DNA from: Candidatus Hydrogenedentota bacterium
GTDB taxonomy: Bacteria; Hydrogenedentota; Hydrogenedentia; Hydrogenedentales; CAITNO01
Length of the DNA: 64,000 bases
Assembly (NCBI GenBank): GCA_903893795.1
Contig: CAITNO010000055.1
Coordinates: 62,001 to 126,000, forward strand
Reading direction: 5' to 3'
In this document: piece by piece, positions 56,216 to 64,000 of the stretch
Position numbering within the stretch: the first letter of the stretch is position 1
Layout of the letters: the number at the start of each line of letters is the position of its first letter
Translations under genes and position numbers: made by a program
The notes under the pieces: model-generated
Seen by the model: only the letters and a program-made list of their open reading frames with translations
Databases searched by the model: none
Told to the model about the DNA's origin: nothing

Positions 56216-58600
56216 CTAATTCTCTGACCCCGGCGCTTTTCCCCTCAATTCCTCAATGTTCTTCTTTGCCTGCTCCACCTTCGGATTCTTCTGCAGAAGC
56301 CGCTCATAAACCGCGATGGCCTTGTCGTGCTCACCCTCCCCCATCAGCAGCTTGCTGAGGTTGACGGCCGCAATTTCCAGACGTGGGTCGAGCGCGAGTG
56401 CGCGTTCGTATTCCTTTTGTGCGTTGTTGAGTTGTCCGGTTTTTTGCAGTTCCCAGCCGAGGTTGTTGTGGGCGAGGGCGTTTTCCGGGGCGATGAGCAC
56501 CGCGTTGGTGTAGGCATCCGTTGCGCCGGGTGCGTCGCCGCTGGCTGAGCAGGCGAAGCCGAGCCGGAGCCATGCGGCGGCGTTGTTCTGGTCGGCATGG
56601 AGCGCCGCACGGAATTCCTCGGCCGCCGGGCCGGGTTTGCCCGCATCGGCCAGCGCCACGCCGCGGTGGTAGTGCCAGGTGGAGAGGCTGGGGGTGTAGG
56701 CCGCCACGGGCAGGCAGGCGGCGCCGTAGAACGCGATGCCCGCGGTGGCGCCGATGACCGCGCGGCGGCGCTGGCCCGGGGTGGCGGCCCATTGCGCGAG
56801 GCGGGCGAGCACGTCGCCACCGAGCAGGATTAGGAATGGCGCCACGGCCAGGCGGTAGCGTCCGGCAATGAAAAAGGGCAGAACGGACAGGAAATGGCCG
56901 AGGATTAGGGTGAGGGCGAGCGATGCCGCCACCGCATACACCCCCCGCTGCTTCGCAGCACCCCCCTCGCAGGGGGGATCTAAGACGTTTGCTCTCCCTG
57001 TGTTCGAAGGCGGTCCCGGGGCAACATCCCCCGCCGCTTCCCGCCTGCGTCCTTCGGACTTCGGCTCGGCAAGCGCAGCACCCCCTTCCGCCTTTGCCAA
57101 CGCAGCTTCGGCAGACGCGTCAAAGGGGGACCCAAGGCAACATCCCCCTAAATCCCCCTTCGAAGGGGGACCTAAGGCAACATCCCCCGCCGCTTCGCGG
57201 CTGCCCCCTTCAAAGGGGGACCCAAGACAGCACCCCCCTGCATCCCCTCGCAGCCAGGCGCGGGCGATGATGGCCCACATCAGGGCGAGCATGAGCGGCA
57301 CGGGTGCCCCTGCAAGCATAAACAGAAGCGACACGAAAAGTGCGAGGCTGTCCCGTTTGCCGAAGCCGCGCGTGCCCGTGATGTTTGAGCCGTCCTGTCG
57401 TGCCAAGGCCAATACGAACCATAACAGCGCCAGTGCAAGCACCGCGGGAAATCCCGGCAGCCAGCGCAGCAACGGCGAATGGTCCCGTTCGATGGACACG
57501 ACTTTGCTGTCCGACACCTCGGCCGGCCCCAAGAAGAGGGCCGTTTTGCGGGCCGTCAACGACAGTGCCGCCATGGGATCGCTATTCCAGAAGTCCAAGG
57601 CGTGCCTATAGAACCAGCCCGATGCGCCGGAAAACGACGCGTCCGGCAGACCCTGTTTCTCTGCCAGCCCGCGCACCAGTTGCGGATAGTTGAAGCAGTT
57701 CCATTCTGCCTGCCCGGCGATGTCGCGCAGATTGGCGATCTTGGGCGAATCGCCGGTGGAATTGGGATTGTTGCCGATGTAGGCGTTGATGCCGCCGTAG
57801 TAGGAGATGAGCACGAACTCATGGGCTACGCGGTAGTTGCGCACGACGGCGGGGCTGATGACTGCGGCGACCGCCAGCAGGAACAGAGCGGCATGGGCCA
57901 TGCCCCGCTTGAGTGCGAACTTGGACTTCCACGCCGTCCAGACCATCCACCCGGCGGCGAAGACGCCGGGGAGCAGCACGTTGGGCCGGACGAGCGCATG
58001 GAGGCCCAGCAGGAGGCCCGCCAGCAATGCCCAGTCCCATCGGCCCGAGGTAAACCATTTCCACAGCGCGCCCGCCATCGCCAGATAGAGGAACACCTCG
58101 AGCACGGGCGAGTTCAGTTCGCCTTCGAAGTAGATGAAGGACCAGAAGACGGCGCCCAGCGCCGCCGCGGCCAAGCCGGAGCCCCGGCCAAACCAGGCCT
58201 TTCCCAGCAGGTACAGCAACAGCAGATTCGCCAGGCCCAGCGCCATTTGCACGATGCGCGGCGCGCCGTAGTTCAGCCCAAGGAAGCGGTACACGACCGC
58301 AAGGAAATAGGGATAGCCCGGCGGGCGGCCATAGGGGGTAGTGCGAATCTCGGGGTCGTCAGCGTGGGCCGGGGGCGACCAGTCGCCGGTGACGATGGCG
58401 CGGGCCCAATAATCGTTGAGTTGCGGGTCCAGCACGGGCGAGGCGAAATCGGGCGCGTGCCATATGGAAAAGAGGAAGGCGGCACGCAACAGCAGTCCTG
58501 CGAGGAGGATCAGCACCAGTGCCGCCGCGCCGCGACGGCCCGATATGCTGGCATTATGTTCCCGGCTGTTTTCCATGGTCCGCGTGTGCCATCCCTGCAT
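56216..58600 (-). CDS. GT39/PMT-like membrane glycosyltransferase with C-terminal TPRs and an internal repeat-derived insert
   Basis: Multi-TM with early Asp (DPQLNDYWARAI), C-terminal TPRs (ALAHNNLGWELQKTGQLNNAQKEYERALALDP); insert at 56936-57250. Confidence 0.82.
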   Translation of the reverse strand: MQGWHTRTMENSREHNASISGRRGAAALVLILLAGLLLRAAFLFSIWHAPDFASPVLDPQLNDYWARAIVTGDWSPPAHADDPEIRTTPYGRPPGYPYFLAVVYRFLGLNYGAPRIVQMALGLANLLLLYLLGKAWFGRGSGLAAAALGAVFWSFIYFEGELNSPVLEVFLYLAMAGALWKWFTSGRWDWALLAGLLLGLHALVRPNVLLPGVFAAGWMVWTAWKSKFALKRGMAHAALFLLAVAAVISPAVVRNYRVAHEFVLISYYGGINAYIGNNPNSTGDSPKIANLRDIAGQAEWNCFNYPQLVRGLAEKQGLPDASFSGASGWFYRHALDFWNSDPMAALSLTARKTALFLGPAEVSDSKVVSIERDHSPLLRWLPGFPAVLALALLWFVLALARQDGSNITGTRGFGKRDSLALFVSLLFMLAGAPVPLMLALMWAIIARAWLRGDAGGCCLGSPFEGGSREAAGDVALGPPSKGDLGGCCLGSPFDASAEAALAKAEGGAALAEPKSEGRRREAAGDVAPGPPSNTGRANVLDPPCEGGAAKQRGVYAVAASLALTLILGHFLSVLPFFIAGRYRLAVAPFLILLGGDVLARLAQWAATPGQRRRAVIGATAGIAFYGAACLPVAAYTPSLSTWHYHRGVALADAGKPGPAAEEFRAALHADQNNAAAWLRLGFACSASGDAPGATDAYTNAVLIAPENALAHNNLGWELQKTGQLNNAQKEYERALALDPRLEIAAVNLSKLLMGEGEHDKAIAVYERLLQKNPKVEQAKKNIEELRGKAPGSEN
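56936..57250. repeat. Repeat family 2 plus related GGGGGACCCAAGGCAACATCCCCC tandem units inside CDS
   Basis: ACACCCCCCGCTGCTTCGCAGCACCCCCCTCGCAGGGGGG; AAAGGGGGACCYAAGRCARCAYCCCCC-type units starting near 57122, 57162 and 57212. Confidence 0.88.
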
Positions 58601-58708
58601 CGGTTAGAATTGGAGCCGATACTACGTTATCATAACGCATTGGCCGATGCGCTTGAACTTGTTTGGCGGGGCCGGCAATTGCATTAAATGCCATGCTTTC
58701 CTTTGAGA

Positions 58709-58822
58709 TCCCCCCTTGAGGGGGGTGGCCCGAAGGGCCGGGGGGTGTATGGTTAGGGATGACTGCGTGAAAACAGACACCCCCCGACCGCCTTTCGGCG
58801 GTCACCCCCCTCAACGGGGGGA
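58709..58822. repeat. Repeat family 2, inverted pair
   Basis: CCCCCCTTGAGGGGGGTGGCCCGAAGGGCCGGGGGGTGT ... ACACCCCCCGACCGCCTTTCGGCGGTCACCCCCCTCAACGGGGGG. Confidence 0.88.
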
Positions 58823-58851
58823 CTTCCAGGACCGCAGTCCCTGCAGCGAGG

Positions 58852-59910
58852 ATGAAGTCGTTGACTCAATTACGTGAACAAACGCCCACCTCGAAAGGCG
58901 GAACGCTCTTTCTATTCTGGTGCCGGGAAGGTTCCGGCAGCGGGCGGGGCGAGCATCTTGCCCGCGCCCTGGGCGCGGTGTCGGTCCATGTCTGGCGGGC
59001 CCGGCTGGCCGGAGCGTTGTGGAAAACGCCGCTGCGCTATCTGTTGCAGACCGTGGACACGGCAAGATTTCTGCGGAAACAGCAGCCCCGGGTGGTCTAT
59101 GTGCAGCTTCCCCCGGTCTTTCCGCTGCTCCAGACGTGGTGGTATGCCCGGCGTACGGGCGCGCAGATTATCGCGGACAACCACACGTCCATCCTCGACG
59201 GGCGCTGGCGCATGTTTCACTGGCTGCAGAAGCCTCTCGCGCGGCGCATCAAGATTAACCTGGTGCACAACGAGGCCAACGCCGACCTGCTGCGCGGCTG
59301 GAACGCCGCAGGCGTGATGCTGCTCAAATCGCCCGCAGTGACCCGGGAGGAGATTCTGGACCCTCATGCCGACCTGTCGAGATTCCAAAAGGACCTCGAA
59401 GCGCCGGGGTTGGTCCGCGTGCTGATGGTCAACCGCTTCGCGGTGGACGATGCCTGGCGCGAGGTGTTTGCGGCGGCCCGCATCACGCCGGAAGCGCGCT
59501 TCTTTGTCACGGGCGACCCGGCGCGGGCGGGCATCACGCCCGACCAGATGCCGGAAAACGTCGTGCTGACGGGCCTGCTGCCCAAGCCGGTGTTCATCGC
59601 GCTGATGAACGCCTGCGATGTCACGCTGTCGCTGACACTGCGTCCCGACACGCTGCTATGGTCCATTCGTGAGAGTCTGGCGCTGGGCAAACCCTTTGTG
59701 GCCAGCCGTTCGCCCGTGATGCTGGCCGAGTTCGAGGGACTGGGCCTGTTCACCGACCACAGCCCAGCGGACATGCGCGCCCGCCTGCTTGACGCGTATG
59801 CGCAGCGCGACACCTGGCGAAGCGCCATGGCTGAGTACATTGTCCACGACCAGGAGCGTTTTCTGCGGCAGACGGGGGAGATCAGGGAACTGCTCAGTAA
59901 GAAAAAATAA
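58852..59910 (+). CDS. Glycosyltransferase (GT4-like)
   Basis: Rossmann-like two-domain protein: IIADNHTSILDGRWRMFHWLQKPLAR ... NVVLTGLLPKPVFIALMNACDVTLSLTLRPDTLLWSIRESLALGKPFVASRSPV. Confidence 0.75.
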   Translation: MKSLTQLREQTPTSKGGTLFLFWCREGSGSGRGEHLARALGAVSVHVWRARLAGALWKTPLRYLLQTVDTARFLRKQQPRVVYVQLPPVFPLLQTWWYARRTGAQIIADNHTSILDGRWRMFHWLQKPLARRIKINLVHNEANADLLRGWNAAGVMLLKSPAVTREEILDPHADLSRFQKDLEAPGLVRVLMVNRFAVDDAWREVFAAARITPEARFFVTGDPARAGITPDQMPENVVLTGLLPKPVFIALMNACDVTLSLTLRPDTLLWSIRESLALGKPFVASRSPVMLAEFEGLGLFTDHSPADMRARLLDAYAQRDTWRSAMAEYIVHDQERFLRQTGEIRELLSKKK

Positions 59911-59914
59911 AACA

Positions 59915-59940
59915 GCCGGCAGGGATGCCGGCGCTCCCAG
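59915..59940 (+). repeat. Repeat family 5 (26-nt element)
   Basis: GCCGGCA-GGGA-TGCCGGC-GCTCCCAG, identical to 51980-52005. Confidence 0.8.
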
Positions 59941-59942
59941 TG

Positions 59943-61808
59943 CTATTGCCCGGCGCGCCGCCGTTTCTCCAAATGGATGTGCAGCACGGCGAGGTCGGGG
60001 GGGCGCACGCCTGGAATGCGGCCGGCCTGGCCGAAGGTGGCGGGACGCACCTCTTTCAAACGCTGGCGGCTTTCGCGGGGCAACCCATCCAGCACGTCGT
60101 AGTCAAAATCATCCGGGATGGGCAGCGACTCGGATTTGAGAAAACGGTCGATGGCCTTGTCCTGCCGTTCCATGTAGCCCGCATACTTGATGCGAATCTC
60201 CACCTGCTCGCGCACCTCCAGTGGCACGGGGGTCGGCGGCGGGCAGAAGCGCCACAGGTCGTCCAGTCCGAGGTTGGGCCGGTGCAGCAAATGGGCCACC
60301 CGCTGCGACTGGCTGATGGGCGCGCCGCCCCGTTCGACCAGCAGCGCATTCAACTCCTCCGACGGCGCCACCGAGGTCGATTCGATGCGGCGCAGTTCTT
60401 CGGCGGCGCCGCGCTGTTTCTCCGCCAGGGCATCGCGGGTGGCGTCGTTGGCGAAACCGTATTTCGCCAGGCGTTCGTCGGCGTTGTCGTGGCGCAGGTG
60501 CAGCCGGTATTCGGCGCGCGAGGTGAATAGGCGGTAGGGCTCCAGCACGCCCCGCGTCACGATATCGTCAATCATCACGCCCAGGAAAGCCTCATTGCGC
60601 CCGATAATGAGCGGCTGCGCGTTCTCCAGCAGGCGCACGGCGTTGATGCCCGCATGGATGCCCTGCGCGGCGGCCTCCTCATAGCCCGAGGTGCCGTTAA
60701 TCTGGCCCGCATGAAAGAGCCCGCGCACGCGCTTCGTTTCGAGCGTCAGCTTCAATTCGGTCGGCGGGACGAAATCGTATTCGACGGCGTAGCCGGGCCG
60801 GATGATCTCGGCCTGTTCCAGACCGGGGCAACTGTGCAGCATTTCCAACTGCACATCCTCGGGCAGGCTGGTGGACATGCCGTTGACGTAGAATTCGGCC
60901 GTGCTGAGCCCTTCGGGCTCGAGAAAGAGATGGTGCCGCGGCTTGTCGGGGAACTTGACGATCTTGTCCTCGATGCTGGGGCAGTAGCGCGTGCCCACGC
61001 CCTCAATCTTGCCCGAATAGAGGGGGGAACGGTCCATGTTGCGCAGGATGATATCCCGCGTGGCCTCGGTGGTCTGGGTCACCCAGCAGGAGGCCAGATT
61101 GCGGTCGAATCCGGCAATGACCGTCGAAAAGGAGAAGGGCCGCGGGTCTGCGTCGCCGGGCTGTTTGGTCAATGCGTCCAGGTCGATGCTGCGCCGGTGG
61201 ATGCGAGGGCAGGTGCCCGTTTTGAGCCGTCCCACGGGGAAGCCGAGCTGACGGTAGGCCTCGCTTAATCCGTCCGCAGCAGGTGCGCCGCCCCGTCCGC
61301 CGGAAACGGTGGTCATGCCAAAATGCAGCCGGCCGTGCAGAAAGGTGCCCGTGCACACGATCACGGCGCGCGCCGCGATCTCCTCGCCGTAGCTGGTGCG
61401 CACGCCCGCAATCGCGCCGTCGTGCACGATTAGGTCCGTCACCTCGGCCTGCTTGAGCACGAGATGGGGTTCGTTCTCGCAGACGCGCTTCATGTCGTAC
61501 TGGTAGAGGACGCGGTCGGCCTGGGCGCGGGGCGAATGGACCGCCGGGCCCTTGGATCGGTTGAGCATGCGGAACTGGATGCCGGTGCGGTCGATGCAGC
61601 GGCCCATCTCGCCGCCGAGCGCATCGGTCTCGCGGACGAGCTGGCCCTTGGCCACGCCGCCGATGGCGGGGTTGCACGACATCTGGCCGATGCTGTCGAG
61701 GTTGAGCCCGATCATCATGACAGACCGGCCCATGCGCGCCCCGGCCAAGGCGGCCTCAATACCGGCGTGTCCCGCGCCGACGACGATGATGTCAGGAGTG
61801 TGGTTCAT
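59943..61808 (-). CDS. mnmG: tRNA uridine-5-carboxymethylaminomethyl synthase MnmG (GidA)
   Basis: [54 protein letters not shown]-like; [16 protein letters not shown]. Confidence 0.97.
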   Translation of the reverse strand: MNHTPDIIVVGAGHAGIEAALAGARMGRSVMMIGLNLDSIGQMSCNPAIGGVAKGQLVRETDALGGEMGRCIDRTGIQFRMLNRSKGPAVHSPRAQADRVLYQYDMKRVCENEPHLVLKQAEVTDLIVHDGAIAGVRTSYGEEIAARAVIVCTGTFLHGRLHFGMTTVSGGRGGAPAADGLSEAYRQLGFPVGRLKTGTCPRIHRRSIDLDALTKQPGDADPRPFSFSTVIAGFDRNLASCWVTQTTEATRDIILRNMDRSPLYSGKIEGVGTRYCPSIEDKIVKFPDKPRHHLFLEPEGLSTAEFYVNGMSTSLPEDVQLEMLHSCPGLEQAEIIRPGYAVEYDFVPPTELKLTLETKRVRGLFHAGQINGTSGYEEAAAQGIHAGINAVRLLENAQPLIIGRNEAFLGVMIDDIVTRGVLEPYRLFTSRAEYRLHLRHDNADERLAKYGFANDATRDALAEKQRGAAEELRRIESTSVAPSEELNALLVERGGAPISQSQRVAHLLHRPNLGLDDLWRFCPPPTPVPLEVREQVEIRIKYAGYMERQDKAIDRFLKSESLPIPDDFDYDVLDGLPRESRQRLKEVRPATFGQAGRIPGVRPPDLAVLHIHLEKRRRAGQ

Positions 61809-61825
61809 GGATTAACGACGATGGT

Positions 61826-61938
61826 CTTCTTTTGTGTGCGTGCGGCCATGCCGCCGCTATTCTTTGCCGGGGCCGTACCCCGGCGGCGCGAAGTGCAACT
61901 TCGCGGACAAGTGCGTTCCCAAGTGCAACTTGGGAACG
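61826..61938 (-). repeat. Repeat family 4 plus two AAGTGCAACTT-core hairpins
   Basis: Minus strand CGCCGGGGTACGGCCCCGGCAAAGAATAGCGGCGGCATGGCCGC; CGCGAAGTGCAACTTCGCG (61887) and CGTTCCCAAGTGCAACTTGGGAACG (61914). Confidence 0.75.
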
Positions 61939-61970
61939 AGGAAAAGACACTAAAACAGAAGAATCTTTCA

Positions 61971-62036
61971 CATGGATGAACAGGATGGACAGGATAAGAC
62001 GGAAAGCCGTTGTCTTTTTTATCCTGTACACCCATG
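61971..62036. repeat. Repeat family 7 (CATGGATGAACAGGATGGACAGGATA) hairpin
   Basis: ACAGGATAAGACGG-AAAG-CCGTTGTC...TTATCCTGT inverted arms; related copy on the opposite strand at 56013-56054. Confidence 0.7.
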
Positions 62037-62056
62037 TTCAATGGTCCGAAAATGGC

Positions 62057-62554
62057 TCAATCGCAGGGGAGCTTTGCCGCGAGCACCTTTTCTGACTGCT
62101 TTGCACGGTGCGCCTTGAGCGCATCGGCGAGTTCGGGCCGCGTGTTTGCCAGGATCGACACGGCCAGCAGCGCCGCGTTGGTCGCGCCCGGACTGCCGAT
62201 GGCCAGCGTGCCCACGGGGATGCCCGGCGGCATCTGCACGATCGCGTAGAGGGCGTCCTGGCCGTTGAGCGCGCCCGCCGCGAGCGGCACACCGAGCACG
62301 GGCTTGATGGTGCAGGCGGCCACGCAGCCGGGCAGCGCCGCCGCCAGTCCGGCCCCAGCGATGAACACCTCGACGCCGCGCTCCTCGCAACTGCGAATAT
62401 ACTCCGTCAGCGCGTCGGGCGTGCGGTGCGCCGAGAGCACGCGGCACTCGTGCGCCACGCCGAACTCGGCCAGCGTCTTGTGCGCGCGCTGCATCGTCTC
62501 CCAGTCCGATTCACTGCCCATGATGACCGCCACCAGCGGGTTGTTCTCCGGCAT
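62057..62554 (-). CDS. purE: 5-(carboxyamino)imidazole ribonucleotide mutase
   Basis: VAVIMGSESDWETMQRA; VLSAHRTPDALTEY; FIAGAGLAAALPGCVAACT; MPPGIPVGTLAIG. Confidence 0.96.
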   Translation of the reverse strand: MPENNPLVAVIMGSESDWETMQRAHKTLAEFGVAHECRVLSAHRTPDALTEYIRSCEERGVEVFIAGAGLAAALPGCVAACTIKPVLGVPLAAGALNGQDALYAIVQMPPGIPVGTLAIGSPGATNAALLAVSILANTRPELADALKAHRAKQSEKVLAAKLPCD

Positions 62555-62607
62555 GCTCTGTTTCTCCTTGTGGGGGACCAAACCTTTTCTTATCATCCTG
62601 CCGCCTC

Positions 62608-62692
62608 CGTCATTCCCGCGCAGGCGGGAATCCAGGCCCGCGGGCCGGACGCCTGTTTCCGCTGCTGGATTCCCGCCCTTGCGGGAATGACG
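62608..62692. repeat. Palindromic repeat family 3, inverted pair
   Basis: CGTCATTCCCGCGCAGGCGGGAATCCAG ... CTGGATTCCCGCCCTTGCGGGAATGACGG. Confidence 0.92.
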
Positions 62693-62737
62693 GGAGCAGC
62701 GGGACTGACGGAGGTAACGAGAACGACGGACGCAGTC

Positions 62738-63145
62738 TTAGAAATGCCGCTCGATGTAGTCCAGCGCAGCCTCCAGGTCGGGCAGCACCTTGGTGCAGTA
62801 GCGCACCATCCAGGGCGACATGTCCTGATAGCTCATGGGGCTGAAGGCAATGACAAACTTGCCCAGGTCGTGCGCGGCGTAGAACACCTCCATCGAGGTG
62901 CCAATGGACGCCTTGTTGTAGTTTACCAGCAGGATGTCGGCGTCGCGCACGTCCTGCAGGTCAAACTCGACAATTTCATTGGCGCTATCGATCTCGCGGT
63001 CGCGGAAATTGCGGCGCATGGGGTCGAGCAGGATGAACTTGCCCGCCAGCCGTTCCTTGGCCCGCTGGCGCCAGGGCTTGCTCTCGGCCGCGTCGGCGTC
63101 CATGATTGGCCCGCTCAGATAGATTTTTTGCGCTTTTTCCATCAT
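62738..63145 (-). CDS. Nucleoside 2-deoxyribosyltransferase-like protein
   Basis: KIYLSGPIMDADAAES; DLQDVRDADILLVNYNKASIGTSMEVFYAAHDLGKFVIAFSP. Confidence 0.75.
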   Translation of the reverse strand: MMEKAQKIYLSGPIMDADAAESKPWRQRAKERLAGKFILLDPMRRNFRDREIDSANEIVEFDLQDVRDADILLVNYNKASIGTSMEVFYAAHDLGKFVIAFSPMSYQDMSPWMVRYCTKVLPDLEAALDYIERHF

Positions 63146-63331
63146 GCCTTGCCCCTGCGTTTGTGCGGCGTTGGCCGCCGACAGATTACGGGCGAATTCT
63201 AGCGCATGGCGGGGCTGAACGCCAAGCCGCAAGTTTGGCTGGGGGGGCGGTTCATGGTAAGGTGTTTGAAACTGGGGACGGCTGTCCGTTCCGGCCGAAA
63301 ACCGCACCCCAGCACACACCGGAGTCCGGGC

Positions 63332-64000
63332 ATGCAATCCGACATCCTGCGCCGTCAGGCGATCTTAATAGTCCTTCTAACGTGCTGCGCCGCAGTCGCG
63401 TGGGGGCAGCCCTCCGCCTTTGCGCCGGAGCATCCTGTCGCTCCGACCGCCGCTCCGCCCCCGGTTGCGCCGCCCAAGGAGGAGCCCGCCGAGCCCCCGG
63501 CCGACCCCATCGAGACCTGGATGGCCAAGGCCTCCCTGCCCGCCCGGGTGGCCCAGTTGATGCTGGTCACCATTGAGGGCGGCGTGCGGCTTTCGGGGGA
63601 AGACGGCGCCATTTTCAAATCGGTCATTCCCGGCGGCGTTTTGGTGCGCCGCTCCGCCAAGCCCTCCTTTGCCGCAGGCTGCGTGGCCGAACTGCGTGTG
63701 ATGGAAAAGAAGTCGGGGGTGCCGATGCTTGTCGGCGCCGACCTGTACGAACTGGCCTCGCCGGGACCGGGTCTGATGTCGGGCTTTGCCGAACTGCCCT
63801 CCCTGCTGGCCGTGGCCGCGGCGAACGACCCCGACACCACCAAGCGCATGGGACAGATCCTGGGCGCCCAGATGGCGGCCATGGGGTTCAATCTTTATCT
63901 CGGCCCCGCGCTTTCGCTGGCGCCCAGCATCCAAAACGCCCGCGGCACGGTGAACTGTCTGGGAGGTGATCCGGCCTTTGTGGCCGAGGCCGGCAGCACC
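63332..64000 (+). CDS. GH3-like (beta-N-acetylhexosaminidase type) protein, 3' truncated by window
   Basis: Not in the supplied ORF track; my translation from ATG 63332: signal peptide MQSDILRRQAILIVLLTCCAAVAWG, Pro-rich linker, RVAQLMLVTIEG ... GVPMLVGADLYELASPGPG ... MGQILGAQMAAMGFNLYLGPALSL. Confidence 0.8.
   Translation, partial: MQSDILRRQAILIVLLTCCAAVAWGQPSAFAPEHPVAPTAAPPPVAPPKEEPAEPPADPIETWMAKASLPARVAQLMLVTIEGGVRLSGEDGAIFKSVIPGGVLVRRSAKPSFAAGCVAELRVMEKKSGVPMLVGADLYELASPGPGLMSGFAELPSLLAVAAANDPDTTKRMGQILGAQMAAMGFNLYLGPALSLAPSIQNARGTVNCLGGDPAFVAEAGST

Noticed and set aside
57122-57240. CRISPR-like direct repeats
   Set aside because: Three short G/C-rich units at unequal 40-50 nt spacing with related inter-unit sequence; better explained as repeat-family expansion.

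Overview
High-GC bacterial chromosomal window. The gene mix (many Gfo/Idh/MocA oxidoreductases, glycoside hydrolases, an AlkP/sulfatase-like protein, Tat-signal oxidoreductases) resembles the Planctomycetes/Hydrogenedentes type; this taxonomic guess is inference. About 50 CDSs are supported. They include MFS and APC transporters, smpB, two Hsp20s, glpD, comEA-like, parA/parB, serS, sir2-like, dnaX, SNF2 helicase, ftsK, rodZ-like, 5'-nucleotidase, GH99-like, mnmA, bactofilin plus M23 peptidase, G3E GTPase, URO-D-type methyltransferase, mnmG, purE, and a GH3 cut by the window end. Three toxin/antitoxin-type pairs are present (Phd/RelE, HicB/HicA, and DUF4160/DUF2442 with a frameshifted DUF4160). 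An SRP (4.5S) RNA lies just upstream of dnaX on the minus strand. The most unusual signals are non-genic. (1) Several dispersed palindromic repeat families keep fixed loops, arms or tails while their stems covary between copies; two families have inserted in frame into genes (a G3E GTPase and a GT39/TPR membrane protein). One 26-nt family has a GGGA loop complementary to its TCCC tail. (2) The Hsp20 pair has a sigma-54 promoter with an upstream tandem dyad that looks like an enhancer-binding-protein site. (3) A ~200-nt multi-stem segment in a large intergenic gap is a candidate uncharacterised ncRNA. (4) There is a C-terminal remnant of a decayed oxidoreductase gene and a 30-aa membrane micro-ORF coupled to a thioesterase. 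No searches were run; family calls come from motif recognition in the supplied translations.
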